The position numbers and the translations under genes are program-made. DNA of 64,000 bases from Siphlonurus alternatus (lineage: Eukaryota > Arthropoda > Insecta > Ephemeroptera > Siphlonuridae). Below, piece by piece: positions 1 to 15,500 of the stretch. The first letter of the stretch is position 1. Each line of letters begins with the position of its first letter. Under the pieces are notes generated by a model. It was given only the letters and a program-made list of their open reading frames with translations, did no database searches and was not told the origin of the DNA. Location: contig OX463781.1 of assembly GCA_949825025.1 (NCBI GenBank), forward strand, positions 7,706,148 through 7,770,147, given 5' to 3'.

Positions 1-677
1 ATTAATATTTATTTGACGTATATGATGTTCGTTAATGAGTTATATGCTATAATTATGCTTCATTAAAACATCATTAATATAATTTAATTATTATTAATTT
101 GTTGTTATGTTTTTAAATTTTTACTCTACCGAGTATGAAAAATTTGTGATGCAACTGAAATAAATATTACGTGCCGATATTAGATTTTAGTATAAATGGT
201 CCTGAAACAAAAGTATACGTACTTGAGAACAAGTAACTGGTTAAATCGTGGAGAAAACCAACAAGCTTCCTAAAAGCCAAAAAATAATAAAAAGAATTAC
301 AATGTTGTTGTCATTTAATGCAATTTAGAAAATAAACGCTTCTTATCAGAGAAATAATTTTTAATGCATTTAATAATTATATAAGTTGGTATTGCAGTTG
401 ATAATTGGCACAGGTATTTTTTAAAATGAACTAAATTTTGATTAAATTATTTGAAGGCATTATTTTGCTCTTTTTCTGCGTAAATGAGAAACATTTGATT
501 TATTATTCATTATCAATATTTGATTAAATTTAGCAAATATAAAAATAGTTTGCATGCTGGCTTAACGATATGTAGATTTAAAAGCAAAAATAGGACTTAG
601 GAAGCTGCATGTGATATAAATTACACAAAATTTAATATTCATGAAATTCTGAAGTAATCTCTTTTTTCAATTAATTA
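1..677. other. AT-rich DNA, no gene seen
   Basis: No coding frame, repeat or motif beyond AT-rich background. Confidence 0.7.
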
Positions 678-1004
678 AATGAGATATTAGAATGTGAAAA
701 TTTTAGTGTCTTAATCGAAAGAAGGGGTAAAAATATGCTACTGTGAATTTTTTTAGATTTTTCTGAGACCGGGAACTATTATTAAACAAAAAAAATTATT
801 GAAAGTCAATTTTGATGACGTCACGGGCGGCACTCTTTAAGAAAAAGGATAGGGCAGCCGCCCGTGACGTCATAAAATAGACCTTCAATAATTTTTTTAA
901 AAATAGTTCCCGGTCTTAGAAAAATCTGAAAAAATTCACAGTACCATATTTTTACCCCTTCTTTCGGTTAAGCCACTAAAATTTTCACATTCTAATATCT
1001 CATT
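678..1004. mobile_element. Foldback MITE, family A, copy 1
   Basis: A long imperfect palindrome of about 327 bp. The left arm starts with GAGATATTAGAATGTG and the right arm ends with its complement. Inner arms share the CCGGGAACTAT and GACGTCACGGGCGGC blocks around a short loop (about 833-858). No coding capacity. A related copy lies at 31552-32254. No clear target duplication is visible. The superfamily is not recognised. Confidence 0.85.
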
Positions 1005-1020
1005 GCAAACTATACATTAT

Positions 1021-1198
1021 GGGGGACATTCACAAAGCACTTTAACCCCCACTTTAGCCCCGATTTTTAACCCTGGTGCTAAACATGGTACTAAATCAGG
1101 GGCTAACCATGTTAAGCTCATAGTTTAGCACCATGTTTAGCACCAGGGTTAAAAATCGGGGCTAAAGTGGGGGTTAAAGTGCTTTGTGAATGTCCCCC
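1021..1198. mobile_element. Foldback MITE, family B (GGGGGACATTCACAAAGC ends)
   Basis: A 178-bp element that is almost entirely two complementary arms of about 70-75 bases, each beginning GGGGGACATTCACAAAG and containing short alternating TTTAACCC / TTTAGCCCC / GTGCTAAA units. TAT flanks both ends (1018-1020 and 1199-1201), consistent with a short TA-type target duplication, but this is weak. It starts 16 bases after family A copy 1. No coding capacity. Confidence 0.85.
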
Positions 1199-2270
<1,072 letters not shown>

Positions 2271-3786
2271 ATTTACTTTTCACAACAATGCTACAAAACT
2301 TCAAGCAAAAAACTATAAATTTTATATTCATACATATTTAATTTATGCAGAATAAATAAAAATCCTTTAGCTTAATTCTAGCCAGAAAAATGATATCATA
2401 TTGCACATAATATGCAAACAATAAACAAAATAACTTTGATAAAACTATGAGTTTTGTGCTTTTTGCATGTTCATGCAATTTCTCACGATATACAATATCA
2501 GAATGATATGATTGCTGGATTATAAGATGAAGGTACTATGTAATAATTAACTAATAACTTGTAATTTTGACAAGAGTCCCACCTCCTGCCACGCTGTTTT
2601 AAATACATCACATTTAAATTCTACTGAAATTCTGAAATTACTATATGCTTCTAATTTTATTAATAAATTTATAAAATTCTATTATTTAAAAAAAAAAAAA
2701 AAAAATCGTTATACCGTATAGATTTAATTTTTTTTAATTTTTTTTTAGAATTATTTGTCTTAGGATGTTCACTTTCTTAGCACTAATTTGACACACATTT
2801 TTAACATCATATATATAGTACAGGTCTATCTATATAAATTAATATGCATTACCTGATTTGAACCGTGAAATGTTATAATTTTATTATATTGGCACTAAAA
2901 TTCAGTCTTTTGTGATTTATCGCAGATTATACATAACTTTTTATACAGTTGAGTCAAAATGAACTGACCTATCATGATATGCATAAATGTATAGCTCACA
3001 CATTAAAAAAAAAACTTGAAAATTTACCATTAATCTCAATGAAATTTTATTTATTCATCAAAGCTGCGGCAGTTATTATGCACTCCACCATGCACTGTTG
3101 CATGCCTATGCCTGACTGAAGCTGCACCGAGACTACTCAGGCATAATTCACGGGGCATTAACTTTACAGGACGGCTATTTTTTGTGATGAAGCTTCATTG
3201 ACCTCTTCATCACTCATGTACGTAAAATTAAATCTATTACCTTGTGTCTTTTACGTTGATTTCCTGCTTCGTAATTTGATATCTGATGAAAACATTTTAC
3301 AAAATAATGTTCAACTTAAATGTGTTGCAATCGGTATATAGATTCCTATATATCAACAAAACTTTCTCCATTTACGTTTTGATATTTAAAATTCCTTTAA
3401 TTTAATGTAAAGTTTATATACTTAATTAAAATATGATTATATAAGATTTTTAAAACGTTGAAACTTCTGATTGCATTATATATTAGTGTATAATAAAAAA
3501 ATAGAGGAAAAATTAGAACTGGATACAAATGAATACATTTTCAAAATGCAGCAAAAATGAAATTAAAAATTGTTTATAATTATATCATACTACTTTAAAA
3601 TTATATAAGAATATTAATATCTTAAGAATTTCCCTATATAAGATTCCATTACAGTATATAGAACATGAAATCTTCTTCCATTGTAACAATTACAAGTAGT
3701 GCTGAAGAATTGAGATCATATTATCGGTGTGATCTGAAGTACTTTCCATGCAGTGAAAGTCTGCTCGAAGATGCTGGACCATCTTC

Positions 3787-3811
3787 GTCACGTGACCCTG
3801 GCGTGACGTCA
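3787..3811. promoter_or_regulatory. CLEAR-type E-box plus CRE
   Basis: GTCACGTGAC (3787-3796) lies eight bases from TGACGTCA (3804-3811), inside a short GC-richer island (about 3740-3850) in very AT-rich DNA. The same pairing recurs at 25985 and 26060. Binding of bHLH-ZIP and CREB/ATF factors is inferred from motifs only. Confidence 0.4.
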
Positions 3812-6734
3812 CACTGACTGTAGACTCTCACTCTCGTCGGCGGAACAACGGGAAAATTCGAGTACCTTTCAATATTTATCTTAAGTGAAACCATGACCTA
3901 TGGTTTTAATGTCAAATATAATTATTATATTTAGAGCAGCTTTGGAATTTGTAAATAAAAGTTTTATGCTTCTGTAAAAAAAGTAACCAACTAAATGTCT
4001 TTTCATAATATTTTCTTTTGATAAGTAATTTACCTAGGATGTTAATCATGATATAAAATAAAAATAAATCAATTATTAATATCAAAATTTATGTACCAGT
4101 TTTATGATTATTGAATATATATATCAGAAATTAAAATTGATAATCGACATAAAAAATAATGTGATTATTAAGTGTAATTATATATTTTTTACTTCAAGTA
4201 GCCAAATTGAGAAGCTAATATAGTTCAGCGTATTCCACCAATGATTTCAATTTTATAATATTTTTATATAAACTATTATTTTTAATTAATTAATCATTTT
4301 ATTTTGTTCATTACAAAACAGCACTAGCACTGGTCACTTCAATTCATGCATAAATTACATAATAAATTCAACCTTGCTTCTTAAAATTAACACACCAATA
4401 TAGGAAATACAAATGTTTGTTTGTTATACAACAACATGCAACAATAAGAAAAGTTTGACACGTGTTCACGATTTTATTTAATTGATCTGGCATTGAATTT
4501 TCTTCATAATTATAAATATTTATAATTAATTTTAGATTTTAAACTATCAGAATTATAATATCATGCCGACCGCGCGTTACTGACGTATGCTCATCATCCC
4601 CACACATATATAATATCCTGATGCTCTTATTGTTAGTCCACACTTGCTTTTTTTAATTTTCAGCCATTGGAAATATACTTTTTTTTGCTTTTGTTGATCT
4701 GTGTATAATGCTCGGTTTTGGAACATCTCCATCAATTATCAGTTTTTTTTTCAGATTGAGTTACACCAAACTTACATCTTGGCATTGCATTTATAAAAAA
4801 ACTATCAACTATATTATGGACAACTATTATATTTCTATTTTCTTTTAATTTAAAAGAATGACTTTATCTGAAATGATAAAGAAATTGATTTAAAAACAAA
4901 ATCATCTGACTTTGTGACATGCTATAATGATCATATTTCTTATTTCATGACAAACATTAGTAACAAAACAACAACATCGTATTACAATAGCTAATGGAAT
5001 GGCTTATAATTTAATTCAATTGAGTCGAATTTTGATGGGAGGCTAAAAATAGTCCTCTTATGGGCAGCAGGAGGGTGTCTGTGCGACGGCACTGCGCAGT
5101 ACGCTCACCTGGCGTCAGGGCGGCCCCTCCCTCCTCAGCCGGATCACAAGGAGGAACCTTGGAGGAGGAGGAGGACCTTTCAAGGCCACTACCTCTAACT
5201 ACAACAGCACGCAGATATCTTAGCACCGAAACTTGTGAATTATGTTACTGAATATCGTACATGTGTTGGTGCAAAATCACAGGAGAAATAAGTTTGTTTG
5301 ACATGCGCATGCCGTTAACTCTTTCGTAATGAAAAAGAATCTGAAATATTTTATAATACTATTTTTTTTAATCATGAATTCGTTAGGCTAAAAATCTCTA
5401 TTCATATAAAGTCATGCAAAATATTTCAGCGATTGAATTTCTAGAAAAACGAACGAAAAAAATGCTATCAAAAAGGGAATAAAACAAACAAAACCAGGCT
5501 GTTGTAAAAAAAAAATATATATAAAAAAATGTAGAATATGGTCATCGTCACCAGTATATATAATCTAAATTCATTCGGGGACTGCGTGTCATTCTTGCAT
5601 CATGTTCATATTGTGCTCATTACAAATCTTTCAGTTACGATTTTACATTATTTTATTAAAGCTAACTCACATCTGTGCAAACTGCCACAACAAGTTGAGA
5701 CTGGCAATTTCAGACTGTCCGTGCTACCTGGGCTTGGTTTGAGCCTTGGTGGTTGCTCCTCCACGCCCAAGCAGCACCCAAGGAGCCATCTTCCGTCAAC
5801 AATGCCACACCCCCTGTGACGTCACACGGTGCCATTGTTAGCAACAAGCGGATACGCACGCGTGCTCCCGGATGAGGGCGGTTAAGTTGGAGATCCGGAT
5901 CATAATCACTTTCGTCTTCATTTCAAATCAAACTCTTTGATTGCTTTCTGCGGCGGTGACTATAATTCAAAATATTGCCAAGTCACTCGATCTGCCGCTG
6001 TTATATTTTATTAAAAAAAAATACTGACCCTCAGAGAAGCTCAACAATGTACGAAAAAGGGACATGTGGAACTGTATTCTTGCTTATTTATCGAAATGCA
6101 TAATAATATGTTATTTTATAACAAATAATAAATTTCAATAAGAAAAATTTGCTTGTTAAATTAAAAACTTTAATTTTCAAGTTTATTTTGAACAAATTAT
6201 TTTAATATGGCAATAATTAATTAACATGGCACTTGTTATAAAATTTTTACTGTAAACTATCTGGCTAAGTATGTACACCCAACGCCAAAACTAATGTGAA
6301 AATATTGATGAGGCACACGTACCGGTAAGATCTTGGAGAGGCATACAGTACATACCAAGATCTTATTTGTTATTTATGAAATGAACGTGAAATAATAATT
6401 ACAAGTGACGTTAATTATTTAAATAATTGTCAATAAATTTTAAACAGTAATAAAATATTGACAATGACAAGTTTTTATAACTGATGTGATGGTAATTGAT
6501 TTCTGATTTTTTTTAAATTATTTTTATTGTAATATTTGTTATTTTTAATTAATGAAACGTTAATAATGAAAATTATAATAAATTAGAGCGCTATACACTA
6601 TAAATAGCCTGCAGGCTTTTTAAGCATATGTATCTCGAACACAGGATATTTTGCATAAAAAAATAAACAACTTTTTGGAGAGACTTCCGCGTGGATGATT
6701 ATTTATTTTAAAATGATTTTATTACAATGTGTTC

Positions 6735-6735
6735 C

Positions 6736-6797
<62 letters not shown>
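6735..6797. repeat. (CT)n microsatellite
   Basis: About 63 bases of CT repeats with a single CTTTCT interruption. Confidence 0.96.
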
Positions 6798-6799
<2 letters not shown>

Positions 6800-7059
6800 A
6801 TTGTATATACTCGAAATAAAAGTAACAAGTATAAATAAATAAATTTAACCATCCATAATCTACAGCATTGATTTTGTATAACAAAATTAGAGTGAACACA
6901 TTTACATATCTTTTGTAATTACACACAATTTTATTATTATTATTATGTCACGTAGGGAAATATATTATATTTAATATAAATGTATATCTGGCTTAATGCA
7001 GATTATAAAAATTCTCATTGAAATTAAATGTGTTTCATAATTTTAATTCACTTCTGTTT

Positions 7060-7155
7060 TTTTTTTTTTTTTTTTTTTTTTTTAGCTTCAAATGAAGGTT
7101 GCAATATGAATTTAAACAATATATTCAATGCTTTAATTTCTGCCATTCATTCATT

Positions 7156-7189
<34 letters not shown>
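7060..7189. repeat. Two long poly(T) runs 75 bases apart
   Basis: T runs of roughly 24 (7060-7083) and 30 (about 7159-7188) bases. Either could be the A-tail of an old retroposed copy on the minus strand, but no retroposon body is recognised beside them. Confidence 0.8.
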
Positions 7190-7191
<2 letters not shown>

Positions 7192-9680
7192 TTGATTACA
7201 AAAGTGATTAAAAATATATAAATATAATGAATATATGTTTTTATGTTTTTAAATAATTTATTTATTTAATTATTATTTTTTTTTTGAAATAAAACTCTCA
7301 AAAGCTTGTAACTGACGTCTGATTTATACGCATTATATTAAAATAAGAATGAACAACTGAAAGTATATTATAATTATGCAGTTTTTCACAATAACGTTCT
7401 TAATTGCTTTTTGCTGCAGATAAGTTATAATCTGTTATAACATTGATAACATGCAGTATGGTAATGATATCATTTACAGTGATTTTCACCAAAAGAAGCA
7501 TATAATTTTATTACTTTTATATAACTCTCCATGCAGCGAGTACAATACTGCTGCCATAATGATTAATGATATAAATTTTATTTATCATAATTATTAAAAA
7601 AAATGGTATTCCTCACTACATAAAAATAGAGATAAAATAAAACAACTTTATTTTTTACCAATCAAACTGTTGATTAAGTCATAAATCTATTTATAACGCA
7701 TTACTGTTACAATGTGTATGGCGACCTTTGGAGCTGATGATGCTGTGATGGAAACTTATTTCAAACTGTTGCTATCTGCAGGCTCAAGAACAGAGTGAGA
7801 TTTTTAATAAAAAAAAAAGTGGTACAGATGCATTGGTGCGTACGTAAAGTACATGCACGTTATCTTACTAATTTAAGCTGCGACATAATTACAGTCATAA
7901 AGAGTTGAAGAGCGATTGGAGATCCCACTCACTTTAAACAGAACTGTACATTACATACCCGCTAATCTGCACACAATCAAGTACAGTCATGTGCAAGAAA
8001 TGAAACAGCATGTTGTATTAAATTGCTTCAAAGTTTAATATTGTCATTGCTTGGTATAATATATGTGTGCATTATTGTGTGCTATTATGCATACTATGTA
8101 AAACAATTAATACATGATAATGATTATCTCATCAGATGCAATATATGGGTTTCATTTTCCCAATAAGTCAAAATAAAATAAATAATCTATGTATTATAAT
8201 TAATAAATTTATTTAATAAATTAATATTTTAAATCTATATTTTTCACAATTGTTATAGTGATTACTGATTAGCATCATTGCACCATACCTTTAAGATTTT
8301 AATTTTCTACATTTCTTCAGTTTTTTTTATACAAATTGCTGTATTATAGATCTTAGAAACAACTAAAGGGTAAGGGGATATGTACAGAATTTTACTATTT
8401 GTGTGTAATAAGATTAAGAGAGAATGAATGGTCTTTTTCATTAATTTTGCTCCTTTGTGAGAAAAATTCTTGGCATTATCTTTGTTTACCTTGAACAAAC
8501 GTATGCCAAATAGAAGAGGGAAATTTGATTTGTTTTGTTTTTTGTACCATTGAAAAAAAAAAAAATGAAAATTTTATCGATAAATACAAAGAGGTGATAA
8601 AAGAATTGGCATTGGCACAAAAAATAATTTATGTGGAATATGATTTAGTTCAAAGAAATTTATAATAATTTTTACACCGTTTTCAGCAAGGAAAGGATGT
8701 TGATAAATAAATGATAACCATGCAAGTCTATAGCATTTATATAGTATACTTCTGCCCCTTGCAAATTTTGAGTACAAACCAGTATATACATGTATGTATA
8801 ATATATATTGCAGTAAACAGTATCAAAATTTATTCATATTAGAGAATAAGAGCAAAAAAAAAAAAAATTATGTATCGCGAGAAAAGGATTTCAAGCTGCT
8901 AATTTTAGATGTTCCTTTTTGCATTTTGAGAAGTTAAATCACACATTATACTTTGATTCTTTCATTGAAATATTAAATAAACAATAAATTTAAAAAATAA
9001 TTTATATTAATAATTTTTAGTCCTATATTTAGCATGTAATAGTTTTCTATCTATTTGTGTGTTATGGTTACAAGTGAACTACAAAGTTATACATAGTTGC
9101 ATAAATCAGTTGACACAAGCATGCGGCTGACACAAGTCAATGACCCCGTGACCTCTCCAGTTGACCCCTAGGCTTGGTCAGCGCGATCACCATCGCAAGC
9201 AACGCACTTTTAATATCTAAGCATGCATTTGTGGTGCATTCGCCTTGCACTTTGAGATCCATAATTAGAATGATGTTATGGAAAATAGCATCATTGTAAT
9301 TTGTAATATTAAGTATTAACAAATACTGATGAAAATAAAATTATTTATTCTCTAATAACATACTAACTTTGAATTACGAAGTATCTTCAATATTCTATAA
9401 AATGTTAATACATACTTATAGTTAGTATACTCTCGCTCTTTCTCTCACATACTGTACATAAGTGGAGCTACATATTATAATACAGTACTGAATAGTACAG
9501 ACGATATCTACATGTATCACTAACTGCATATTATTCCATTATCTCCACAGCTGTTTAAAAATAAAATTATATAATCGCACATTTCCGTTTATAACTATTG
9601 ATATCACGTTCTACATTATAATATGGATGATTGAAAATAAAACAGTCTTGTTCGCTCCACATTCTGTTTTCCTTGCATTT

Positions 9681-9741
9681 ATGTCAAATTCGTACAGCAC
9701 AACCAGTAATAATTTCTGGTTGTGCTGTACGAATTTGACAT
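9681..9741. repeat. Perfect 26-bp inverted repeat (hairpin)
   Basis: Left arm 9681-9706 starts ATGTCAAATTCGTACAGC; the right arm 9716-9741 is its exact complement. The loop is 9 bases (9707-9715). No clear target duplication. Could be a very small foldback element or a recent inverted duplication; a structured transcript is possible but unsupported. Confidence 0.85.
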
Positions 9742-10196
9742 ACAATTGAAATATAATACCCAGAATTATTAAACATTTTGATACATTATTTTATTTTTGA
9801 TATGAAATTGTGTAGCAATCAAAGTTTTTTATTGTAAATTATTAATATCATATTTTCTTCCTGCTTGATGCAGAGTCCATACAAATAACGAATATGATTC
9901 CTTGAATGAATACTAATTTCAAATCTATCTTTTAGAGCAAGGAGCAAGTTTAAAATATAGAAGTCACAATAGTAACTAATTGTGTATTGAATTATTTTAA
10001 GCAGAAATTTTTACTGTGGATTTATAAAATTTCGGGATATATATCATAAAAATAATCATTAAAACTTAATTCTACGTTATTCTTCATAATAATGAAATAT
10101 TTCTTAAACGCGACAGCAAAAATCAATCTTGAGAGGTACCAGCTAGTTGTCTAAAAATATCATGTGCTCTAGAGTGCTCAAAATATATTTTTTTTT

Positions 10197-10209
10197 GGGG
10201 GGGGGGGGG
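10197..10209. repeat. G13 homopolymer next to a T run
   Basis: Thirteen G follow a T-rich run, a rare sequence in this AT-rich background. Length is likely unstable and may be uncertain in the assembly. Confidence 0.9.
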
Positions 10210-12446
10210 TAAGGTCCATCTCGTCATCACAATAAGCTGGGCGCTCTCAATCGAATCACTTGAGAACTTGAGGATTTTTTTTTTTTTTTTGCCTGAAGGG
10301 ACTTCAATCTATGCTGTGTCAATAATACATATGAATTTTATACAAGTCATGTGAATTTGAACTTCTTTTCACAAACTTGTTTAATTTATGTCAACCTCCG
10401 AGTACTAAAATTGTAATATATTCTATTGACACTTTGTAAACAAAGTTGTTAAGTGACTGTCATATGTTTGATGTTTGATGCAGCATCATGATGTAACTTG
10501 ACGGCTGATGTGGTGCAGCTCGTGCAACTGAAGTGTAAACCTGACGTGCTCCAGTCAGCTGCAAGAGACGTGCGAGTGGGCATGACCCCGCCCCCTTCTG
10601 CTGGTGAAGTCTTTACGCACCCATTCACCCGCAATAATCCACAACAATTTCAAGAGACTAAGTCACTCAAGAGTATGTATAGGTGAAACTGATTGACAGC
10701 ATTGTCTTTATCACTGGAGTGTGCAAGAAATAATATGATGAAATAATTGAATAAATATACTGATATATATATGCACATGCAGAGTGACTAAATTTGGTTT
10801 GTGTGGTAAGAATTTGGCATTTCCAAATCTCCATTATTTGTTTCAATTTAGTTCAATTCTCTCATTTGAATATGGGGAATCAGCAAAAAGTCTAAATATG
10901 ATGAATACTTTAAATATTGTGTAGTAAGGTCTACTTATATGGTTTTAGTCAATTAAATAAAAAAATGTTTATATAGTCTCCCAGTATAACATATAAACGA
11001 TATTATAACAACTAAAATAAATATTTAATAAATTTTCTAAATCTCTCTTTTTCTTCGTATAAAATATTAATAGTTTTGCTAATATTCATTTTCATCACCC
11101 TTTATGTTTATTCTTATTCTCCCAAAATTTAAACTGCTATAGGTTGAAAGGGTTAAATTTAAGAAATCACGGCCGAATATTGCAGACAGGTTAGACATAC
11201 GGAAAAGTAATATAAATGAGAAAAAAAAGCCAAGAATAATTCTCGGATGGGTTGGTTGCAACTTACGGTCATTTTAGTGTTAGGCTTTTCTCAACTTTAT
11301 GTACATTTAATTTATTTTTTCATGAATTAATTTAAAGTAAATAAATATTGCCTTCTAATAGTTAATATATTCAGATACCATTTTTCTTAACTACAAATTC
11401 TCTTGAATAATGCATGCAAAAACTTGGCTGCAGTTCTCTTACCTCTTATTGTGCTAGATTACGATTGTCTATTGCTCGTCTTGTCCATTTATATTAAATG
11501 GATAACACTAGAAATGTACAACTTCAGTATAAAAGCATTGAATTACGTAATATTTGTACCAAACTTGATTTATTTTTTATCGTCTCTGGACTAACTGAAC
11601 TTCACTCAGCCTGATTTGGTGCTGTAAGAAGGACAATTTGCAATTTTGATGGAGGTGAGAATTAAGAATATTCGTCCCTATTTTTCTTTTACATCCCCGT
11701 CTTAGACTGCACGACAACTTTCTCAAATAAATAAGGTGACAAATTCTTACTGTCTCATTATTATTATTTTTTTATTTGTGACATGTTCACTGCTCTGTTG
11801 TACCTGACACTCCAACAATCACCTTGCCACGTTACAGCTCAGTGATCCACACGGTGCGGAAAAGAAGATTCAGTTTGCCATTGTTGTAGCTCCTTCATTA
11901 TACCAGCTCCATTTTACTACCATCTCATTAAACCATTAGTTGTAATTGAAAAAAAAAAAAAAAAAAAAATGAAACCTGATCCTCATTAACTTTTCTAATC
12001 AATATTTATTATTTATGCATGATTGGAAATAGAAATGTGATTTCTTAATAAAATTTTAATTACATTTATAAATTAAAGAGGTTAAGGTAAAAAAAATAAA
12101 TAAATTAACTTTGAACATATTATTATATTATATATTTTGCAAAATTTTACTAATTAATGTTCAGTCAAATTTATAAACATGATCTTAATTATAGCTGATG
12201 ATGGTACATGATATAATATAATTTCAAGCTCTGACTTTTAATTTTATTATTATATTTTTTGTATTTTATTAATCATTATAATTATGAGTGTGAGTTTTTA
12301 ATGTAAAGGTTCGTATAACATGAAAACGGTTTAATGAACGTAATTATAACTTACGTCTGTTTTCTTAAATTAGCAAAATTTTACTGTCAGTATATATTTC
12401 ATCCTCATTCTATGTCGTGTGTTTTATTTTAAATGAAACTTAATAT

Positions 12447-12570
<124 letters not shown>

Positions 12571-15500
12571 AAGTTAGTTTCGTTATTTTTTTATTTTTTT
12601 GGCACAATTTAAATAAAAGTCTGCATTTAAATATGAGCGTAAATCTTAGTTTAACCTTTCAAGCTTTGCAAAACGTGAGAGATTTTGCAATACATATTTA
12701 TAAATAGTTGCTATTTGATATTTTTCCACACGTGAATAATTTTTCAATAAACTATCACTGCATGTGTACTGTATTCAACTTAAAATCAACCAGACATGAA
12801 TTGAAATATTGATTTTAATGATATTATTAAATATTAACAAAAAAATATTATTATACTGTACATGGTGTTATAGCGTAAAAGGACACATGTTCACCGGTAT
12901 AGCAGAACAGAATATTGACATTAATTTTACATGCATGTTTGTATGGTCGAAGCTTAGTGGCCATACACTCTTTTACGATCTCACTAATATAACAATGGAC
13001 AAGTGCTGCTATTTCACGCTGTTTAATACGACGATATCATGACGAGATACATATGTATATATAGTTTTTATAATAATTTTGTTATGGACAATTATAAATG
13101 TTTTGAATAATATAAATACTAATAATAATAATTCTTCTTGATTTGACATTATAAAAATTATAATAATAAAAAACATATATACATAAAATATTACTGTTAT
13201 TTAGAAAAATATAATACTTTTTGCAAACGAAATTAAAATTGCAATATATTATTATATAATTATTTGTTATATAATTGTGCTATACACACCAAAAATTACT
13301 ATGTTAAAGTACTGTGTCCTTACAATGTATTTAGCATAATATATTATCCAGACAGTTGCTGTATATAGTGATGTTGGTGTCTTAACAAAATTTTAATTAA
13401 TTTTATTTTTTAATTTTAGTCATGTCCTTCCAAATAACCCAGCACAAATATTGCTAACTAGATAATCTTGTGGCATTGAGACTCTTTGAGATTTTACTTG
13501 GAATCCAATGACTCACAACCTTGAATTAAAATTCACAAAAATGTTATTAGAGTTATAATATCGAGTGATTCACATGCAAATAAAAATGCAATTTTTTATA
13601 AAAACAAGGAACTGATTTACGTCATTATCAAGGGAATAGAAATTGTCAATTTCACGGTTGCAAAAGGCGAAGAAATTCTGTTTTTATGAATGATTCGTGT
13701 AACACCCAAAGATGACGTCACAATAAGATCTTGTGGTTCATTGTCTCACATTATCATGAATAAGACTTTGTTTGTAAAATGTGTTTTTGGTATACTCAGC
13801 TTGACATCGTTTTCCCTTTTAAAATCTCGTATTATTGTCTCTTCAATCATTCAGGTTACTTCCTACACTTTTGATACACTGCAACTTCAAATAACAATAA
13901 AAAAATTGCAGTATTGCTAGGTAGTTTCATACTTTATTATGCTGTAAAATATATTCAGTATAGAAAACACCGAAAACATGCATGAACGTGAGTTTAATTC
14001 CGAGGCTGAATAACGCAGACCCCTCACCTCAATTGAAGTTTCCAAGGTTCCCTGAATCACATCAGTATAAAAAAACAATTGTGACAAAGTAATTTCAACG
14101 TTTGTACTATTATTATGTGATTAAAAAACTAACATAGTTTTAACGTGAATATAATAGTGAAATGCAACAAAAAAACTTAATATTAAAGTATGTACATAAT
14201 TACCATGCTGCAGTAACAATTTCATATTTTATCATGAGAATCATAAATAAATTTTACACACAAAATTCAAATATACTCATTAATTTTTTTTAATAAACAA
14301 TTGAAACAACATTATAAAACGATACAACATTTTTTTTTATTTATTTTTTTTTTTTTCTTACGAGGATTCGATCTAAGATCACGATCGAGAGAAAGTGTTC
14401 TCCGGCATGTTTACAATCCTCCCTGACAGGAGGAGGAAAGTCTTCCTCGTCAATCCTTTCTAAAACCCGGTAGTGCTCTCAGGGCGGAGATCTCATCACT
14501 TAAAAAACGAGAGCCTATTATAGCACCGTAACCTTGCTCACTTTACAAGGCAAAATAATCACTCCTTCGTCGGCTCTTTTTATATTGAAGAATCGTGAAA
14601 GTTTTGGGAAGAAAGAGTGTTTTTTTTTCTCTCTGTATAATAATCAATATATAGAGAATATTTTAAAATTGTTTAATTAATTTAAATATAAGAGTAAAGT
14701 TGTTGATAGTAAAAATAATAAAATAAGATATAGTATAATAGTATGAGAACTTTGGAAGATACAGGAAGTTTTTAAATTGAATAAATTGGACGTTTAAACT
14801 AAAGTGTTTTCATATCTACAAGTGTGTGTTAAACAAAATATTGAATTTCACGAAACTTTATTCTCACACATTTATTGATATAAAATTAATGTTGTTTAGC
14901 AGTATTATAAAAATATGTAATATTCATATAATTTTCTACAAGTAATGATTACTGTTGTTGTTTCTCTCTTCATCTCCAAATAATGCAAGACAGCCTTAGA
15001 CCATCAAATGATTGAAAGTTAAGAAATTTAAAATAAATGTTTATTTTATTTTGTATGTTTTACTTTTACTACTTAATTTCCCGGGATGCATTGTTTGAAG
15101 GGACTTCAGTTAGCTTAAATATTTTATATTCCCTTTAACATATGGTGAAACTATAATGGCGTTTTTAATTTTTTCACTACTTTTTTTTTTTTAAGAAATA
15201 TATGATACTAGACCTAATACAAAAGATGATTATATTTTTTTCACCTGTTCGTGGTTATATTTATCGAAAAAACTAGTTTTGCATAAGGCGGCCTCATATA
15301 ACAGCTCAGGAAAAAGTATCATCATAGCCTTGGTTTTACTATATTTAAAATTTATCAAGACCACAATCGTCAGCAAATACTTATAATTTTTTTTGTAATA
15401 AACTTGAAATGTCCGTCTTAGGAAAATATTAATTTTAAATCACTATAATTTTTGTAACCCAGTTCTAGATTTGTGGTCAATATATAGATGTTGAAGGTTT

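Noticed and set aside
5538..5819. 93-codon open frame
   Set aside because: Spans an AT-rich part and a GC-richer island without a domain; likely chance.
7060..7189. Poly(T) runs as tails of retroposed genes
   Set aside because: No retrogene body, target duplication or SINE head seen beside either run.
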